From Flavobacterium sp. UBA6135 (GTDB taxonomy: Bacteria > Bacteroidota > Bacteroidia > Flavobacteriales > Flavobacteriaceae), in NCBI RefSeq assembly GCF_002428305.1, contig NZ_DIVJ01000031.1:1-11181 (forward strand): a DNA stretch of 11,181 nucleotides, read 5' to 3'. Below are positions 1-5,763 of this stretch, one piece after another; position 1 is the stretch's first letter, and every line of letters begins with the position of its first letter. Under the pieces are notes generated by a model, which worked only from the letters and a program-made list of their open reading frames with translations, was not told the DNA's origin and did no database searches. A program made the position numbers and the translations under genes.

Positions 1-40
1 AAATAGTAAACTTTTGATGAAAGTTTAATAGAATAAAAAA

Positions 41-78
41 CCGTCTCAAAATTGTAGTATTGAGACGGCTTCTTTTTT
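41..78 (-). terminator. Rho-independent terminator of prfA
   Basis: A perfect 9-bp stem (41-49 with 60-68, CCGTCTCAA against TTGAGACGG) closes a 10-base loop. On the minus strand, prfA transcription runs through the hairpin into a U-tract encoded by the A-run at 35-40. The T-run at 73-78 means it could also stop plus-strand transcription entering from the left, so it may act in both directions. It lies just past the prfA stop codon. Confidence 0.9.
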
Positions 79-80
79 AT

Positions 81-1154
81 TTAAAATACTTCCGATTCTT
101 TTAATTTTTCGGTGTTGCTCACTAATTGCAACTCTTCGATCATCTTCTGAATATTTCCGTTCATAAATCCGTCTAAGTCAAAAATACTCAACCCAATTCG
201 GTGATCGGTAATTCTTCCTTGAGCATAATTGTATGTTCTGATTTTTGCTGAACGGTCGCCACTACTCACTTGCGAAGTACGTTTGGTTGCATCTTCCGCT
301 TGCTTTTTAGCCAATTCCATTTCATACAAACGCGAACGCAAAACCGTTAATGCTTTATCTTTATTTTTGTGTTGCGATTTTTCATCCTGACATTGAGCCA
401 CCAATCCGGTTGGAATGTGCGTCATCCGTACAGCCGACTTTGTCGTATTCACCGATTGACCTCCTGGACCTGACGAACAGAAATAATCAATACGAACATC
501 ATTCATGTCAATTTGAACGTCGAACTCTTCCGCTTCCGGTAAAACCATTACAGTTGCTGCAGACGTGTGAACTCGACCTTGTGTTTCCGTTTGCGGAACA
601 CGTTGCACACGATGAACGCCTGCCTCAAACTTTAATGTTCCGTAAACATCTTCTCCGGTTACTTCAAAAATAACCTCTTTAAAACCTCCGGCAGTTCCTT
701 CGTTCATGTCTACTAAAGAAGTTCTCCAACCACGACCTTCGCAGTATTTGGTGTACATCCTGTATAAATCTCCGGCAAAAATAGACGCTTCATCCCCACC
801 CGTTCCGGCACGAATTTCAACCATCACATTTTTGGCATCTTCGGGATCTTTTGGAATCAACATAAACTTGATTTCTTCTTCCAATTGTGGCATACGTTCT
901 TTGGCATCATCCAATTCCATTTTGGCCATTTCAACCATTTCAGCATCCGAACCATCGGCAATAATTTCGTTGGCTTCTTCAATGCTTTGTGTCAAACGGA
1001 TGTATTCTTCACGCTTATCCACAAGACCTTTTAAGGTTTTATATTCTTGGTTCAATTGCACATAACGCTTCTGATCGGCAATCACATCAGGCTGAATAAT
1101 CAAATCTGATATCTCGTCGAAACGTTGTTTTACATATTGTAATCTGTCTAACAT
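81..1154 (-). CDS. prfA: Peptide chain release factor 1 (RF1)
   Basis: Cytosolic class I release factor: it reads UAA and UAG in the ribosomal A site and triggers hydrolysis of peptidyl-tRNA. The 357 residues match the usual ~360 of the family. The GGQ motif that enters the peptidyl-transferase centre is at residues 231-233, within SSGPGGQSVNTTKSAVR. The codon-reading P-x-T tripeptide is PQT at 187-189 (PAT or PVT in many bacteria), which distinguishes RF1 from RF2 (SPF). The N-terminal ~100 residues are the charged helical region of RF1, and the conserved GTGGDEA stretch is at 117-123. The ATG at 1154 is supported by a promoter 26-33 bases upstream. The gene is transcribed alone, ends in a strong terminator and is divergent from the lipoprotein gene. 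Nothing is missing; identification is secure. Confidence 0.97.
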   Translation of the reverse strand: MLDRLQYVKQRFDEISDLIIQPDVIADQKRYVQLNQEYKTLKGLVDKREEYIRLTQSIEEANEIIADGSDAEMVEMAKMELDDAKERMPQLEEEIKFMLIPKDPEDAKNVMVEIRAGTGGDEASIFAGDLYRMYTKYCEGRGWRTSLVDMNEGTAGGFKEVIFEVTGEDVYGTLKFEAGVHRVQRVPQTETQGRVHTSAATVMVLPEAEEFDVQIDMNDVRIDYFCSSGPGGQSVNTTKSAVRMTHIPTGLVAQCQDEKSQHKNKDKALTVLRSRLYEMELAKKQAEDATKRTSQVSSGDRSAKIRTYNYAQGRITDHRIGLSIFDLDGFMNGNIQKMIEELQLVSNTEKLKESEVF

Positions 1155-1179
1155 AGTTGTAGTACTCTATTTTGGAGTG

Positions 1180-1210
1180 CAAAAGTACGACATTTTGTTT
1201 CAAGTTTCAA
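1180..1210 (-). promoter_or_regulatory. Bacteroidetes-type promoter of prfA
   Basis: On the minus strand, TACTTTTG (1187 to 1180) matches the -7 element TAnnTTTG exactly. A TTG (1210 to 1208) lies 20 bases upstream as a -33 element. The predicted transcript would start near 1173, about 20 bases before the prfA ATG. The -33 triplet is inside the heptamer array at 1195-1222. Confidence 0.65.
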
Positions 1211-1229
1211 GTTTCTCATTTCAATGTTT
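1195..1229. repeat. Degenerate heptamer array between divergent promoters
   Basis: TTTC recurs every 7 bases, ending at 1201, 1208, 1215 and 1222. The second and third units are identical (AAGTTTC) and the others diverge in their first three bases. The array fills the space between the -7 elements of prfA (minus) and of the lipoprotein gene (plus, tentative). The period is seen directly; any role is unknown. Confidence 0.6.
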
Positions 1230-1234
1230 TGTTG

Positions 1235-1242
1235 TAGTATTG
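1235..1242 (+). promoter_or_regulatory. Tentative -7 element of the lipoprotein gene
   Basis: TAGTATTG matches TAnnTTTG at all but one position and lies 20 bases before the ATG at 1262. No clear -33 TTG is present at the right distance, since that stretch is occupied by the heptamer array. The call is weak. Confidence 0.35.
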
Positions 1243-1261
1243 TTTAATAAAATCTTTGATT

Positions 1262-1741
1262 ATGAAAAATTGTCTTTTACTATTATCGTTAGTTACTTTT
1301 CTCTCAATTACTTCATGTCAAAAAGACTATTCTACAAAAGAGGTCGACTGGTTAATTGGCACTTGGGAAAACAAAACAGAAGATGGAACTTTTACAGAAA
1401 CATGGTTTAAAACCAATAACGAAACCAAAGAAGGACTCAAATACGATCGGTTAGAAGCAAAAAGTACCTTTATAAAAAATGGTGACACTTTGTTTCAAGA
1501 AGAAGTAATTCTCTTTAAAATGGATAAATGGATTTATTCTGTGATGGCTTCCAATCAAAACGATGGAAAAGCGACTCTTTTTACTGCTACAACTATAAAC
1601 AATAACGAAATGGTTTTTGAAAACCCTGAACACGATTTTCCAAAAAAAATCACGTATAAATTAGTAAACAAAGATAGTTTGTATGCGGAAATTAGTGGTA
1701 ATGGGAAGAGTCAAGGGTTTCCGTTTAAGAAAGTGAATTGA
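1262..1741 (+). CDS. DUF6265-like lipoprotein, probably surface exposed
   Basis: A 159-residue lipoprotein of unknown function. The signal peptide has a hydrophobic core (residues 4-15) and lipobox ITSC with the lipidated cysteine at residue 19. The mature part begins with WLIGTWE (residues 30-36) and later has ENPEHDFPKKITY, both typical of DUF6265, a small beta-rich, lipocalin-like domain found in many bacteria. The residues after the cysteine are Q-K-D-Y, resembling the QKD-type lipoprotein export signal known from Capnocytophaga, so the protein may be flipped to the outer face of the outer membrane (inference). I chose the ATG at 1262 over an in-frame TTG at 1256 because the signal peptide fits better. 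The gene is single and ends at its own terminator. Family call fairly sure; biochemical function unknown. Confidence 0.85.
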   Translation: MKNCLLLLSLVTFLSITSCQKDYSTKEVDWLIGTWENKTEDGTFTETWFKTNNETKEGLKYDRLEAKSTFIKNGDTLFQEEVILFKMDKWIYSVMASNQNDGKATLFTATTINNNEMVFENPEHDFPKKITYKLVNKDSLYAEISGNGKSQGFPFKKVN

Positions 1742-1749
1742 TAAAATAG

Positions 1750-1795
1750 CCACTGATTCGCTGATTTTTTTCATCTTTGAATTAGTGGGTTTTTT
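1750..1795 (+). terminator. Terminator of the DUF6265-like gene
   Basis: The 10-base arms at 1750-1759 and 1779-1788 pair with a single G-U wobble (CCACTGATTC against GAATTAGTGG). They are followed by GT5 and more T (1790-1795). The ~19-base loop is long for a terminator but the position, 9 bases past the stop, fits. The wording resembles short inverted repeats I recall as common between flavobacterial genes (from memory, unchecked). Confidence 0.7.
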
Positions 1796-1827
1796 GTTTG
1801 GGTTGAGAAAGTTGAAAGTAATTTTTT

Positions 1828-1835
1828 TATATTTG
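1828..1835 (+). promoter_or_regulatory. -7 element of the first membrane-protein gene
   Basis: TATATTTG is an exact TAnnTTTG match, with a TTG at 1803-1805 22 bases upstream. The 15 bases 1821-1835 (A, seven T, ATATTTG) are identical to 2852-2866 upstream of the next gene. The leader to the ATG at 1938 would be about 95 bases. Confidence 0.55.
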
Positions 1836-1937
1836 GAAGACAAAACTGAATTTTATTAGCCTTATTCCTATTATTGAGATAATTCAAATTTTTATCAGAC
1901 ATTCAAACAAGTTATAAAATATTTTAAAAAAAATCAT

Positions 1938-2555
1938 ATGATTATTGGATTGCGAAAATTCGGAAAAACAAAGGAATTAGATGGTCAATTTATAAAAACA
2001 ATATTTATTATTATTGGAATTCCATTAATACCTGTACATAGTGTATTCTATATTAACGAATTAAATCAAATTGACATAGGTATTAATTTAAAAAGTATGT
2101 TTAAAACATATTTTTCTTGGTTATCGCTATTAGTAGCTCTAATATTTATTTTTGGAGCATTTTTTAGTAACATTTTTCCATTATCATCTCTAATTTCAAT
2201 ATTGATTGGTGTTACTTTGGCAATAATTTCATTTTATTTTTTCTATTATTTCGAAAAAAACAGTTCTGAAAATGAAAACGAATTACGAAAATTATATCAA
2301 AATGCAATTGGAATGAATGCATTACCAGAATATTTTAGCCCTAAAGAAGCTGAAAATTTCCAAAAAGAACTTTTAATGACTTTAAAAGATAAATTTCAAT
2401 TAAAAGATTGGAAAGGAGCCATAAGAAACAATGAGTATAATATTCAACAATTACCACTATTATTTGTTATTTCCGGATTTGAAAATAGAATAAATAATTC
2501 AAAAATAAATCAAGATTTATATATTAAATTACTTACTGAATATAATAAGCATTAA
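1938..2555 (+). CDS. Two-helix membrane protein of unknown function
   Basis: A 205-residue protein I cannot name. The N-terminal ~50 residues are soluble and contain GKTKELDGQFIKT and IPLIPVHSVFYI, a pattern I associate with a family of uncharacterised bacterial membrane proteins (from memory, unconfirmed). Two adjacent hydrophobic segments follow (roughly residues 58-80 and 82-105, joined by a very short turn). A charged C-terminal domain (106-205) without recognisable motif follows, probably cytosolic. There is no signal peptide, and no cysteine pair or catalytic signature. The ATG at 1938 is the natural start. The gene is much richer in A and T than prfA or pepD and lies in the AT-rich pocket between the DUF6265 terminator and the pepD remnant, suggesting accessory DNA. 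It seems to be transcribed alone. Confidence 0.75.
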   Translation: MIIGLRKFGKTKELDGQFIKTIFIIIGIPLIPVHSVFYINELNQIDIGINLKSMFKTYFSWLSLLVALIFIFGAFFSNIFPLSSLISILIGVTLAIISFYFFYYFEKNSSENENELRKLYQNAIGMNALPEYFSPKEAENFQKELLMTLKDKFQLKDWKGAIRNNEYNIQQLPLLFVISGFENRINNSKINQDLYIKLLTEYNKH

Positions 2556-2697
2556 ACAACATTGGTTCAAAACTATTGATTGGTAATTATATATTCGAAA
2601 ATTTTTAGTTTGTTTTATAATTTCACCGCCGATTTTAAGACCAGAACCTTTAAAAGACCTTTACTTCTACTCCCCCTTTTAAATCATAAAACCAAAA

Positions 2698-2721
2698 AAA
2701 TCCCGACTCTCATCGGGATTT
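2698..2721 (-). terminator. Copy of the pepD terminator
   Basis: The 8-bp stem AAATCCCG (2698-2705) with CGGGATTT (2714-2721) closes an 8-base loop. The A-run at 2694-2700 gives U's on the minus strand. It duplicates the terminator at 3725-3748. Because no intact minus-strand gene precedes it, its present value would be to block read-through or to end plus-strand transcripts from 1938-2555. Confidence 0.75.
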
Positions 2722-2746
2722 CATCTTTGTTCTACTTTCTATCTTC

Positions 2747-2815
2747 TTATTTCTTCTCCGGAATATTCTCCAAAATCTCCAACACAAATTTCCGATATTT
2801 TTATACCGATGAAAT
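2747..2815 (-). pseudogene. Fragment of pepD 3' end
   Basis: Read on the minus strand in the pepD frame, this encodes ISSV, an in-frame TAA (2801-2803), then KYRKFVLEILENIPEKK and a terminal TAA (2747-2749). The intact gene ends ISSAQKYWKFVLEILENIPEKN and uses TAG. A glutamine codon has therefore become a stop and the tryptophan an arginine. Only ~22 codons remain, with no start, so it cannot be functional. It marks a former pepD end that was separated from its gene by the segment carrying 2944-3585. Homology is unambiguous; the mechanism is inferred. Confidence 0.93.
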
Positions 2816-2858
2816 CAAGATATTTAATAGTGTACTATTTAAAAGTAAAAGATTTTTT

Positions 2859-2866
2859 TATATTTG
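2859..2866 (+). promoter_or_regulatory. -7 element of the second membrane-protein gene
   Basis: TATATTTG is an exact TAnnTTTG match, inside a 15-base stretch (2852-2866) identical to 1821-1835 before the preceding gene. No good -33 TTG is visible. The leader to the ATG at 2944 would be about 70-75 bases. Confidence 0.5.
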
Positions 2867-2943
2867 ATAACTAAAAAAATTATCTGGAAGTTTATTTCAA
2901 AAAAACTTAATCACATTTACAAATCTGCAGTGAATCAATAGTA

Positions 2944-3585
2944 ATGTTTAAAGTATCCAGTGAAACAAAAGATTTTTACAACCTAAACAAAAAAAAATTT
3001 AAAAATTTGTATTTTGTTTTTTGTATTATCTCTTCATTTTGGTTCTTCATTATCTTACTTTACATTTCGTCAAGTAACTTTGGTTTACTATTTAGTTTAT
3101 TATTATCACTATTTGGGTTGATCTTTTCTTATATTTTATTACCAATTTTATTTTTTTTTGAATATTTTTTTTCATTTTGGAAAGAAAGAAAAAACACAGA
3201 GTTAATCACATCACAGGTGCCTTTTGATAAGTTGGACACTATTGGCTTTCATAAGAGAAAAGTTTTGAAAAGCACAAAAGAAATTAAAAAATTTATTTTA
3301 ACCGCCGAAAAAGATGGCTTTACTTTAATGTTTTATCCCAAAAGTAGAAATATTGCTGTTTTTGAAATTTTTTGTTTTATGGATAAATATCCAAAGTGGG
3401 GAGAAGTTCTAGAATTCAGATCTAAAGGTTTTAGATTAGATTATGGATCAATTTCAAAAGAAATCAATATAAAAAAAGAAAAATTATCTATTCAACAATT
3501 AGATTCTATTTTAAGAGAAATGATAATGTTAATAAAGATTAAACATCATACTCCTTTAAGTATTAATGAGGAAGGAGAATATTAA
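2944..3585 (+). CDS. AT-rich two-helix membrane protein of unknown function
   Basis: A 213-residue protein I do not recognise. A basic N-terminus (KKKFKN near residue 20) precedes two long hydrophobic segments, roughly residues 23-43 and 46-75, the second very rich in Phe and Leu. From about residue 80 there is a soluble, lysine-rich C-terminal domain that appears alpha/beta (for example GFTLMFYPKSRNIAVFEIF, then KWGEVLEFRSKGFRLDYG), probably cytosolic. I see no catalytic motif, cysteine pair or signal cleavage site. Its base composition is extreme: bases 3001-3060 contain 12 G+C in 60, against 32 in 60 for 4861-4920 in pepD. It sits exactly between the two copies of the pepD 3' repeat, so I infer it arrived with the event that duplicated that end. 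A role in defence or envelope stress would be guesswork. Confidence 0.7.
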   Translation: MFKVSSETKDFYNLNKKKFKNLYFVFCIISSFWFFIILLYISSSNFGLLFSLLLSLFGLIFSYILLPILFFFEYFFSFWKERKNTELITSQVPFDKLDTIGFHKRKVLKSTKEIKKFILTAEKDGFTLMFYPKSRNIAVFEIFCFMDKYPKWGEVLEFRSKGFRLDYGSISKEINIKKEKLSIQQLDSILREMIMLIKIKHHTPLSINEEGEY

Positions 3586-3627
3586 ATATAATTAAGAGTA
3601 AAACTGAATAAAAGACATAAAAAATAA

Positions 3628-3648
3628 AGTAACCAGTAAGCAGCAGCA
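3628..3648. repeat. Possible short heptamer array
   Basis: Three units beginning AG at 3628, 3635 and 3642; the first two differ at one base (AGTAACC, AGTAAGC). It is too short to stand alone and is listed because it resembles the longer period-7 arrays elsewhere in the window. Confidence 0.25.
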
Positions 3649-3720
3649 TCAATAATAATTTGCTTTTTAATTAAACAAAAGTGTTTACAATATCTATAAC
3701 TACTTAGTATTTAAAAAAAC

Positions 3721-3843
3721 AAAAAAATCCCAACTCTCATCGGGATTTCCTTTATATTCTATTTTCTATAATTCTAATTCTTCTCCGGAATATTCTCCAA
3801 AATCTCCAACACAAATTTCCAATATTTTTGTGCAGATGAAATC
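3721..3843 (-). repeat. Direct repeat, right copy (intact pepD 3' end)
   Basis: Partner of 2694-2816. Here the repeat is continuous with the complete pepD gene. It includes the pepD terminator, the 3' untranslated stretch and the last coding bases up to about residue 465. Confidence 0.95.
3725..3748 (-). terminator. Rho-independent terminator of pepD
   Basis: The stem AAATCCC (3725-3731) with GGGATTT (3742-3748) can be extended by one G-U pair at the loop side. On the minus strand it is followed by U's from the A-runs at 3713-3727. It lies about 25 bases past the pepD stop codon. Confidence 0.8.
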
Positions 3844-5237
3844 GAAGCTCTTTCATCAGGAGAGTGAGCTCCGTGAATGGTTGGTCCAAACGAAATCATA
3901 TCCATATTTGGGTAATTCGTTCCTAAAATTCCACATTCTAAGCCGGCGTGACAAGCCACAACATTTGGTTTTGCACCATTTTGTTTTTCGTAAATATTCA
4001 CTAAAACGTCAAGAATTGGTGAGTTCACATTTGGTGTCCAACCCGGATAGCTTCCGCCAAAGGTCACTTCGCAACCCATTAATTCAAACGCAGAACGCAA
4101 CGCATTCGCCAAATCAAATTTGGAAGTTTCTACAGAAGAACGGGTTAAACATTGAACAGTTATTGTTCCATCTTTTACTGTTACTTTGGCAATATTGTTT
4201 GAAGTTTCAACCAAATCTTCCATGTCGGCACTCATTCGGTAAACGCCGTTATGAGCCGCATAAATCGCACGAATTAATCCTTCTTGAATGCCTAAATCCA
4301 TTACTTTTTCCGGTAATTCGGTTTCTGTAATTTCAATGATTAAATTTGGTTCAGTGGTTTTAAATTCTGTTTTAATATTATCGATTAAATTCTGTAAATC
4401 CAATTGAAATGCACCTTCATAAATAGCCGAAATAATCACTTTTGCCACACTCTCTCTCGGAATGGCGTTACGTAAACTTCCACCGTTAATTTCAGCAATT
4501 TGTAAACCAAAATTTTCAAAACCATCAAATAACAAACGGTTCATAATTTTGTTGGCATTTCCCAATCCTTTGTGAATATCCATTCCGGAATGGCCGCCTT
4601 TTAAACCTTTTACGGTAATGATAAAAGCTAACGAATTTTCGGGAGTTGGTTCTTCTTCGTATGATCTTGTAGCAGTTACATCTACTCCACCCGCACAACC
4701 GATGTCGATTTCATCGTCTTCTTCTGTATCTAAATTCAAGAGAATTTCTCCGTTTAACAAACCGCCTTTCAAACCCATTGCTCCGGTCATTCCGGTTTCT
4801 TCATCAATGGTAAAAAGAGCTTCAATTGCCGGATGCGGAATGTCTTTACTTTCTAAAACCGCCATAATGGTTGCTACTCCCAAACCGTTGTCGGCTCCAA
4901 GCGTAGTTCCTTTGGCACGAACCCAATCGCCATCCACATACATTTCGATTCCTTGCGTATCAAAGTCGAACGTAGTGTCGTTATTTTTTTGATGCACCAT
5001 ATCTAAATGCGATTGCATCACAATGGTTTTTCTATTTTCTAATCCTGCAGTTGCCGGTTTTTTGATGATGACGTTTCCGACTGCATCTTTACTAGTTTCT
5101 AAGCCTAATTGCTTTCCGAAATCCATCATAAAAGCAATCACTAGTTCTTCTTTTTTGGAAGGTCGTGGAACAGCGTTTAAGTCGGCAAATTTATTCCAAA
5201 GTGCTTTGGGTTCTAGGTTTCTGATTTCTTGATTCAT
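3774..5237 (-). CDS. pepD: Xaa-His (aminoacyl-histidine) dipeptidase
   Basis: Cytosolic M20-family metallopeptidase that hydrolyses Xaa-His and related dipeptides such as carnosine. The 487 residues match Escherichia coli PepD in length. The two-zinc site is complete: H77 and D79 in QSHLDMV, bridging D116 in LGADNGLG, catalytic base E146 and ligand E147 in IDEETG, D170 in NLDTEE, and H458 near the C-terminus in HGAHSPDE. GGHSGMDIHKG around residue 215 belongs to the lid or dimerisation domain typical of M20. The ATG at 5237 is preceded by a promoter and an unusual leader built of 8-base repeats. The gene ends in TAG at 3774-3776. Its last ~20 codons and terminator exist a second time as a broken copy about 1 kb downstream. 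The ferredoxin gene lies upstream on the same strand, 132 bases away, but pepD has its own promoter. Confidence 0.95.
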   Translation of the reverse strand: MNQEIRNLEPKALWNKFADLNAVPRPSKKEELVIAFMMDFGKQLGLETSKDAVGNVIIKKPATAGLENRKTIVMQSHLDMVHQKNNDTTFDFDTQGIEMYVDGDWVRAKGTTLGADNGLGVATIMAVLESKDIPHPAIEALFTIDEETGMTGAMGLKGGLLNGEILLNLDTEEDDEIDIGCAGGVDVTATRSYEEEPTPENSLAFIITVKGLKGGHSGMDIHKGLGNANKIMNRLLFDGFENFGLQIAEINGGSLRNAIPRESVAKVIISAIYEGAFQLDLQNLIDNIKTEFKTTEPNLIIEITETELPEKVMDLGIQEGLIRAIYAAHNGVYRMSADMEDLVETSNNIAKVTVKDGTITVQCLTRSSVETSKFDLANALRSAFELMGCEVTFGGSYPGWTPNVNSPILDVLVNIYEKQNGAKPNVVACHAGLECGILGTNYPNMDMISFGPTIHGAHSPDERASISSAQKYWKFVLEILENIPEKN

Positions 5238-5245
5238 TTCTTTTT

Positions 5246-5285
5246 AAGGTTCTAAGTTTCTGAGGTACTAAGGCTCTAAGGTTTT
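5246..5285. repeat. Octamer array forming the pepD leader
   Basis: Five units of exactly 8 bases start at 5246, 5254, 5262, 5270 and 5278, with consensus AAGGTTCT on the plus strand (AGAACCTT in the pepD transcript). Each unit differs from the consensus at zero to two positions. The 8 bases between the array and the pepD ATG (5238-5245) continue the spacing with a purine-rich unit. The array spans nearly the whole predicted leader. Confidence 0.8.
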
Positions 5286-5294
5286 TTAGTGGCA

Positions 5295-5302
5295 CAAAGT
5301 TA
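5295..5302 (-). promoter_or_regulatory. -7 element of pepD
   Basis: On the minus strand TAACTTTG (5302 to 5295) is an exact TAnnTTTG match. The predicted transcript start is near 5287, about 50 bases before the ATG. No good -33 TTG is seen at 19-21 bases; a TTG lies only 14 bases upstream. Confidence 0.55.
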
Positions 5303-5369
5303 CAAAGAAATTGAACCAATAAAAGAATTGGGAAATGTAAAGTTTTTATAAAATAAGGAAAAATAAAAT

Positions 5370-5627
5370 TTAAGCGATATGCTTTTCAAAGAGTTTTTTA
5401 GCATCCTTAGTCGATACTTTGCCTACACATTCATTTTTGTGAATACACAAAACCGGAGCTTGTTTGCACATGCCTTGGCATTTCATTTTTTCAAAGGCAA
5501 CCTTTTCTTTCAAGCCATTGTCTTTGACTAAGTCTTTCAGACAATCTTTGATTTCTTTGTTGTATTTACAGCATTTTTTGCCGTCGCAGAAATAAATTAC
5601 TTTTTCAGCTTTTTTTGCTTTTCCCAT
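5370..5627 (-). CDS. Thioredoxin-like [2Fe-2S] ferredoxin
   Basis: An 85-residue cytosolic protein of the thioredoxin-fold [2Fe-2S] ferredoxin type. The cluster ligands are visible as two pairs: C14-x4-C19 in FCDGKKC, and C50-x3-C54 in KCQGMCKQAPV. The pattern, the spacing of about 30 residues between pairs and the following proline-containing PVLCIHKN fit the family. Four further cysteines (C20, C29, C61, C67) are unusual for so small a protein and might bind metal or form a second redox pair. Such proteins carry single electrons or serve as subunits and regulators; its partner here is not evident. Lysine-rich N-terminus, no signal peptide. Start ATG at 5627 has an exact -7 element 19-26 bases upstream. 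It precedes pepD on the same strand without a clear terminator between. Confidence 0.85.
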   Translation of the reverse strand: MGKAKKAEKVIYFCDGKKCCKYNKEIKDCLKDLVKDNGLKEKVAFEKMKCQGMCKQAPVLCIHKNECVGKVSTKDAKKLFEKHIA

Positions 5628-5645
5628 GATTGAAAAATGATGCTA

Positions 5646-5653
5646 CAAATGTA
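5646..5653 (-). promoter_or_regulatory. -7 element of the ferredoxin gene
   Basis: On the minus strand TACATTTG (5653 to 5646) matches TAnnTTTG exactly. A TTTAG at about 20 bases upstream is a weak -33 candidate. The predicted leader is about 10-15 bases. Confidence 0.6.
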
Positions 5654-5710
5654 AAATATTATTCTTATTTATTCTAAATAAAGAAGTTAATTTTATTAAA
5701 ATTCTCCCAA

Positions 5711-5745
5711 ACCATTTACCGATTACCAATTACCCATCACCTTTT
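5711..5745. repeat. Heptamer array upstream of the DUF3810 gene
   Basis: Five consecutive 7-base units each begin with ACC, at 5711, 5718, 5725, 5732 and 5739; positions 4-7 vary but are mostly A and T. The last unit ends 2 bases before the -7 element, so the array occupies the place of the spacer and -33 element. The register is exact. Confidence 0.75.
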
Positions 5746-5747
5746 CA

Positions 5748-5755
5748 TATATTTG
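5748..5755 (+). promoter_or_regulatory. -7 element of the DUF3810 gene
   Basis: TATATTTG is an exact match to TAnnTTTG and ends only 8 bases before the ATG at 5764. Transcription would start within a few bases of the start codon, so the message may be almost leaderless. No -33 TTG is present in the heptamer array upstream. Confidence 0.5.
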
Positions 5756-5763
5756 AACCAACA

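Larger units (their letters stand above)
2694..2816 (-). repeat. Direct repeat, left copy (displaced pepD 3' end plus terminator)
   Basis: These 123 bases align without gaps to 3721-3843 at a constant offset of 1027, with 15 mismatches by my count (about 88% identity). A 43-base stretch (2751-2793 against 3778-3820) is identical. The repeat covers the pepD terminator, 3' untranslated region and last coding residues. Identity is lost abruptly on both sides. Confidence 0.95.

Noticed and set aside
350..1065. Plus-strand open frames of 107 and 119 codons
   Set aside because: They lie entirely antisense to prfA, whose identity is certain, and their translations show no family features.
1256..1261. 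TTG start two codons before the lipoprotein ATG
   Set aside because: The ATG at 1262 gives a clean MKN signal peptide; the TTG adds only two hydrophobic residues.
2580..2867. Plus-strand open frame of 95 codons
   Set aside because: It reads through the back of the pepD 3' fragment and terminator copy, runs into low-complexity AT sequence and has no recognisable protein pattern.
2694..3843. Insertion-sequence copy as the cause of the direct repeat
   Set aside because: No transposase, no terminal inverted repeats at the edges, and the repeat is a host gene end of ~123 bases, far longer than a target-site duplication.
4618..5232. Plus-strand open frames opposite pepD (also 3830-4330)
   Set aside because: Antisense shadows of the conserved pepD coding sequence.
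5316..5331. Small inverted repeat (CCAAT / ATTGG) after the ferredoxin gene as terminator
   Set aside because: Only a 5-bp AT-rich stem without a T-run, and it lies in the pepD promoter region.
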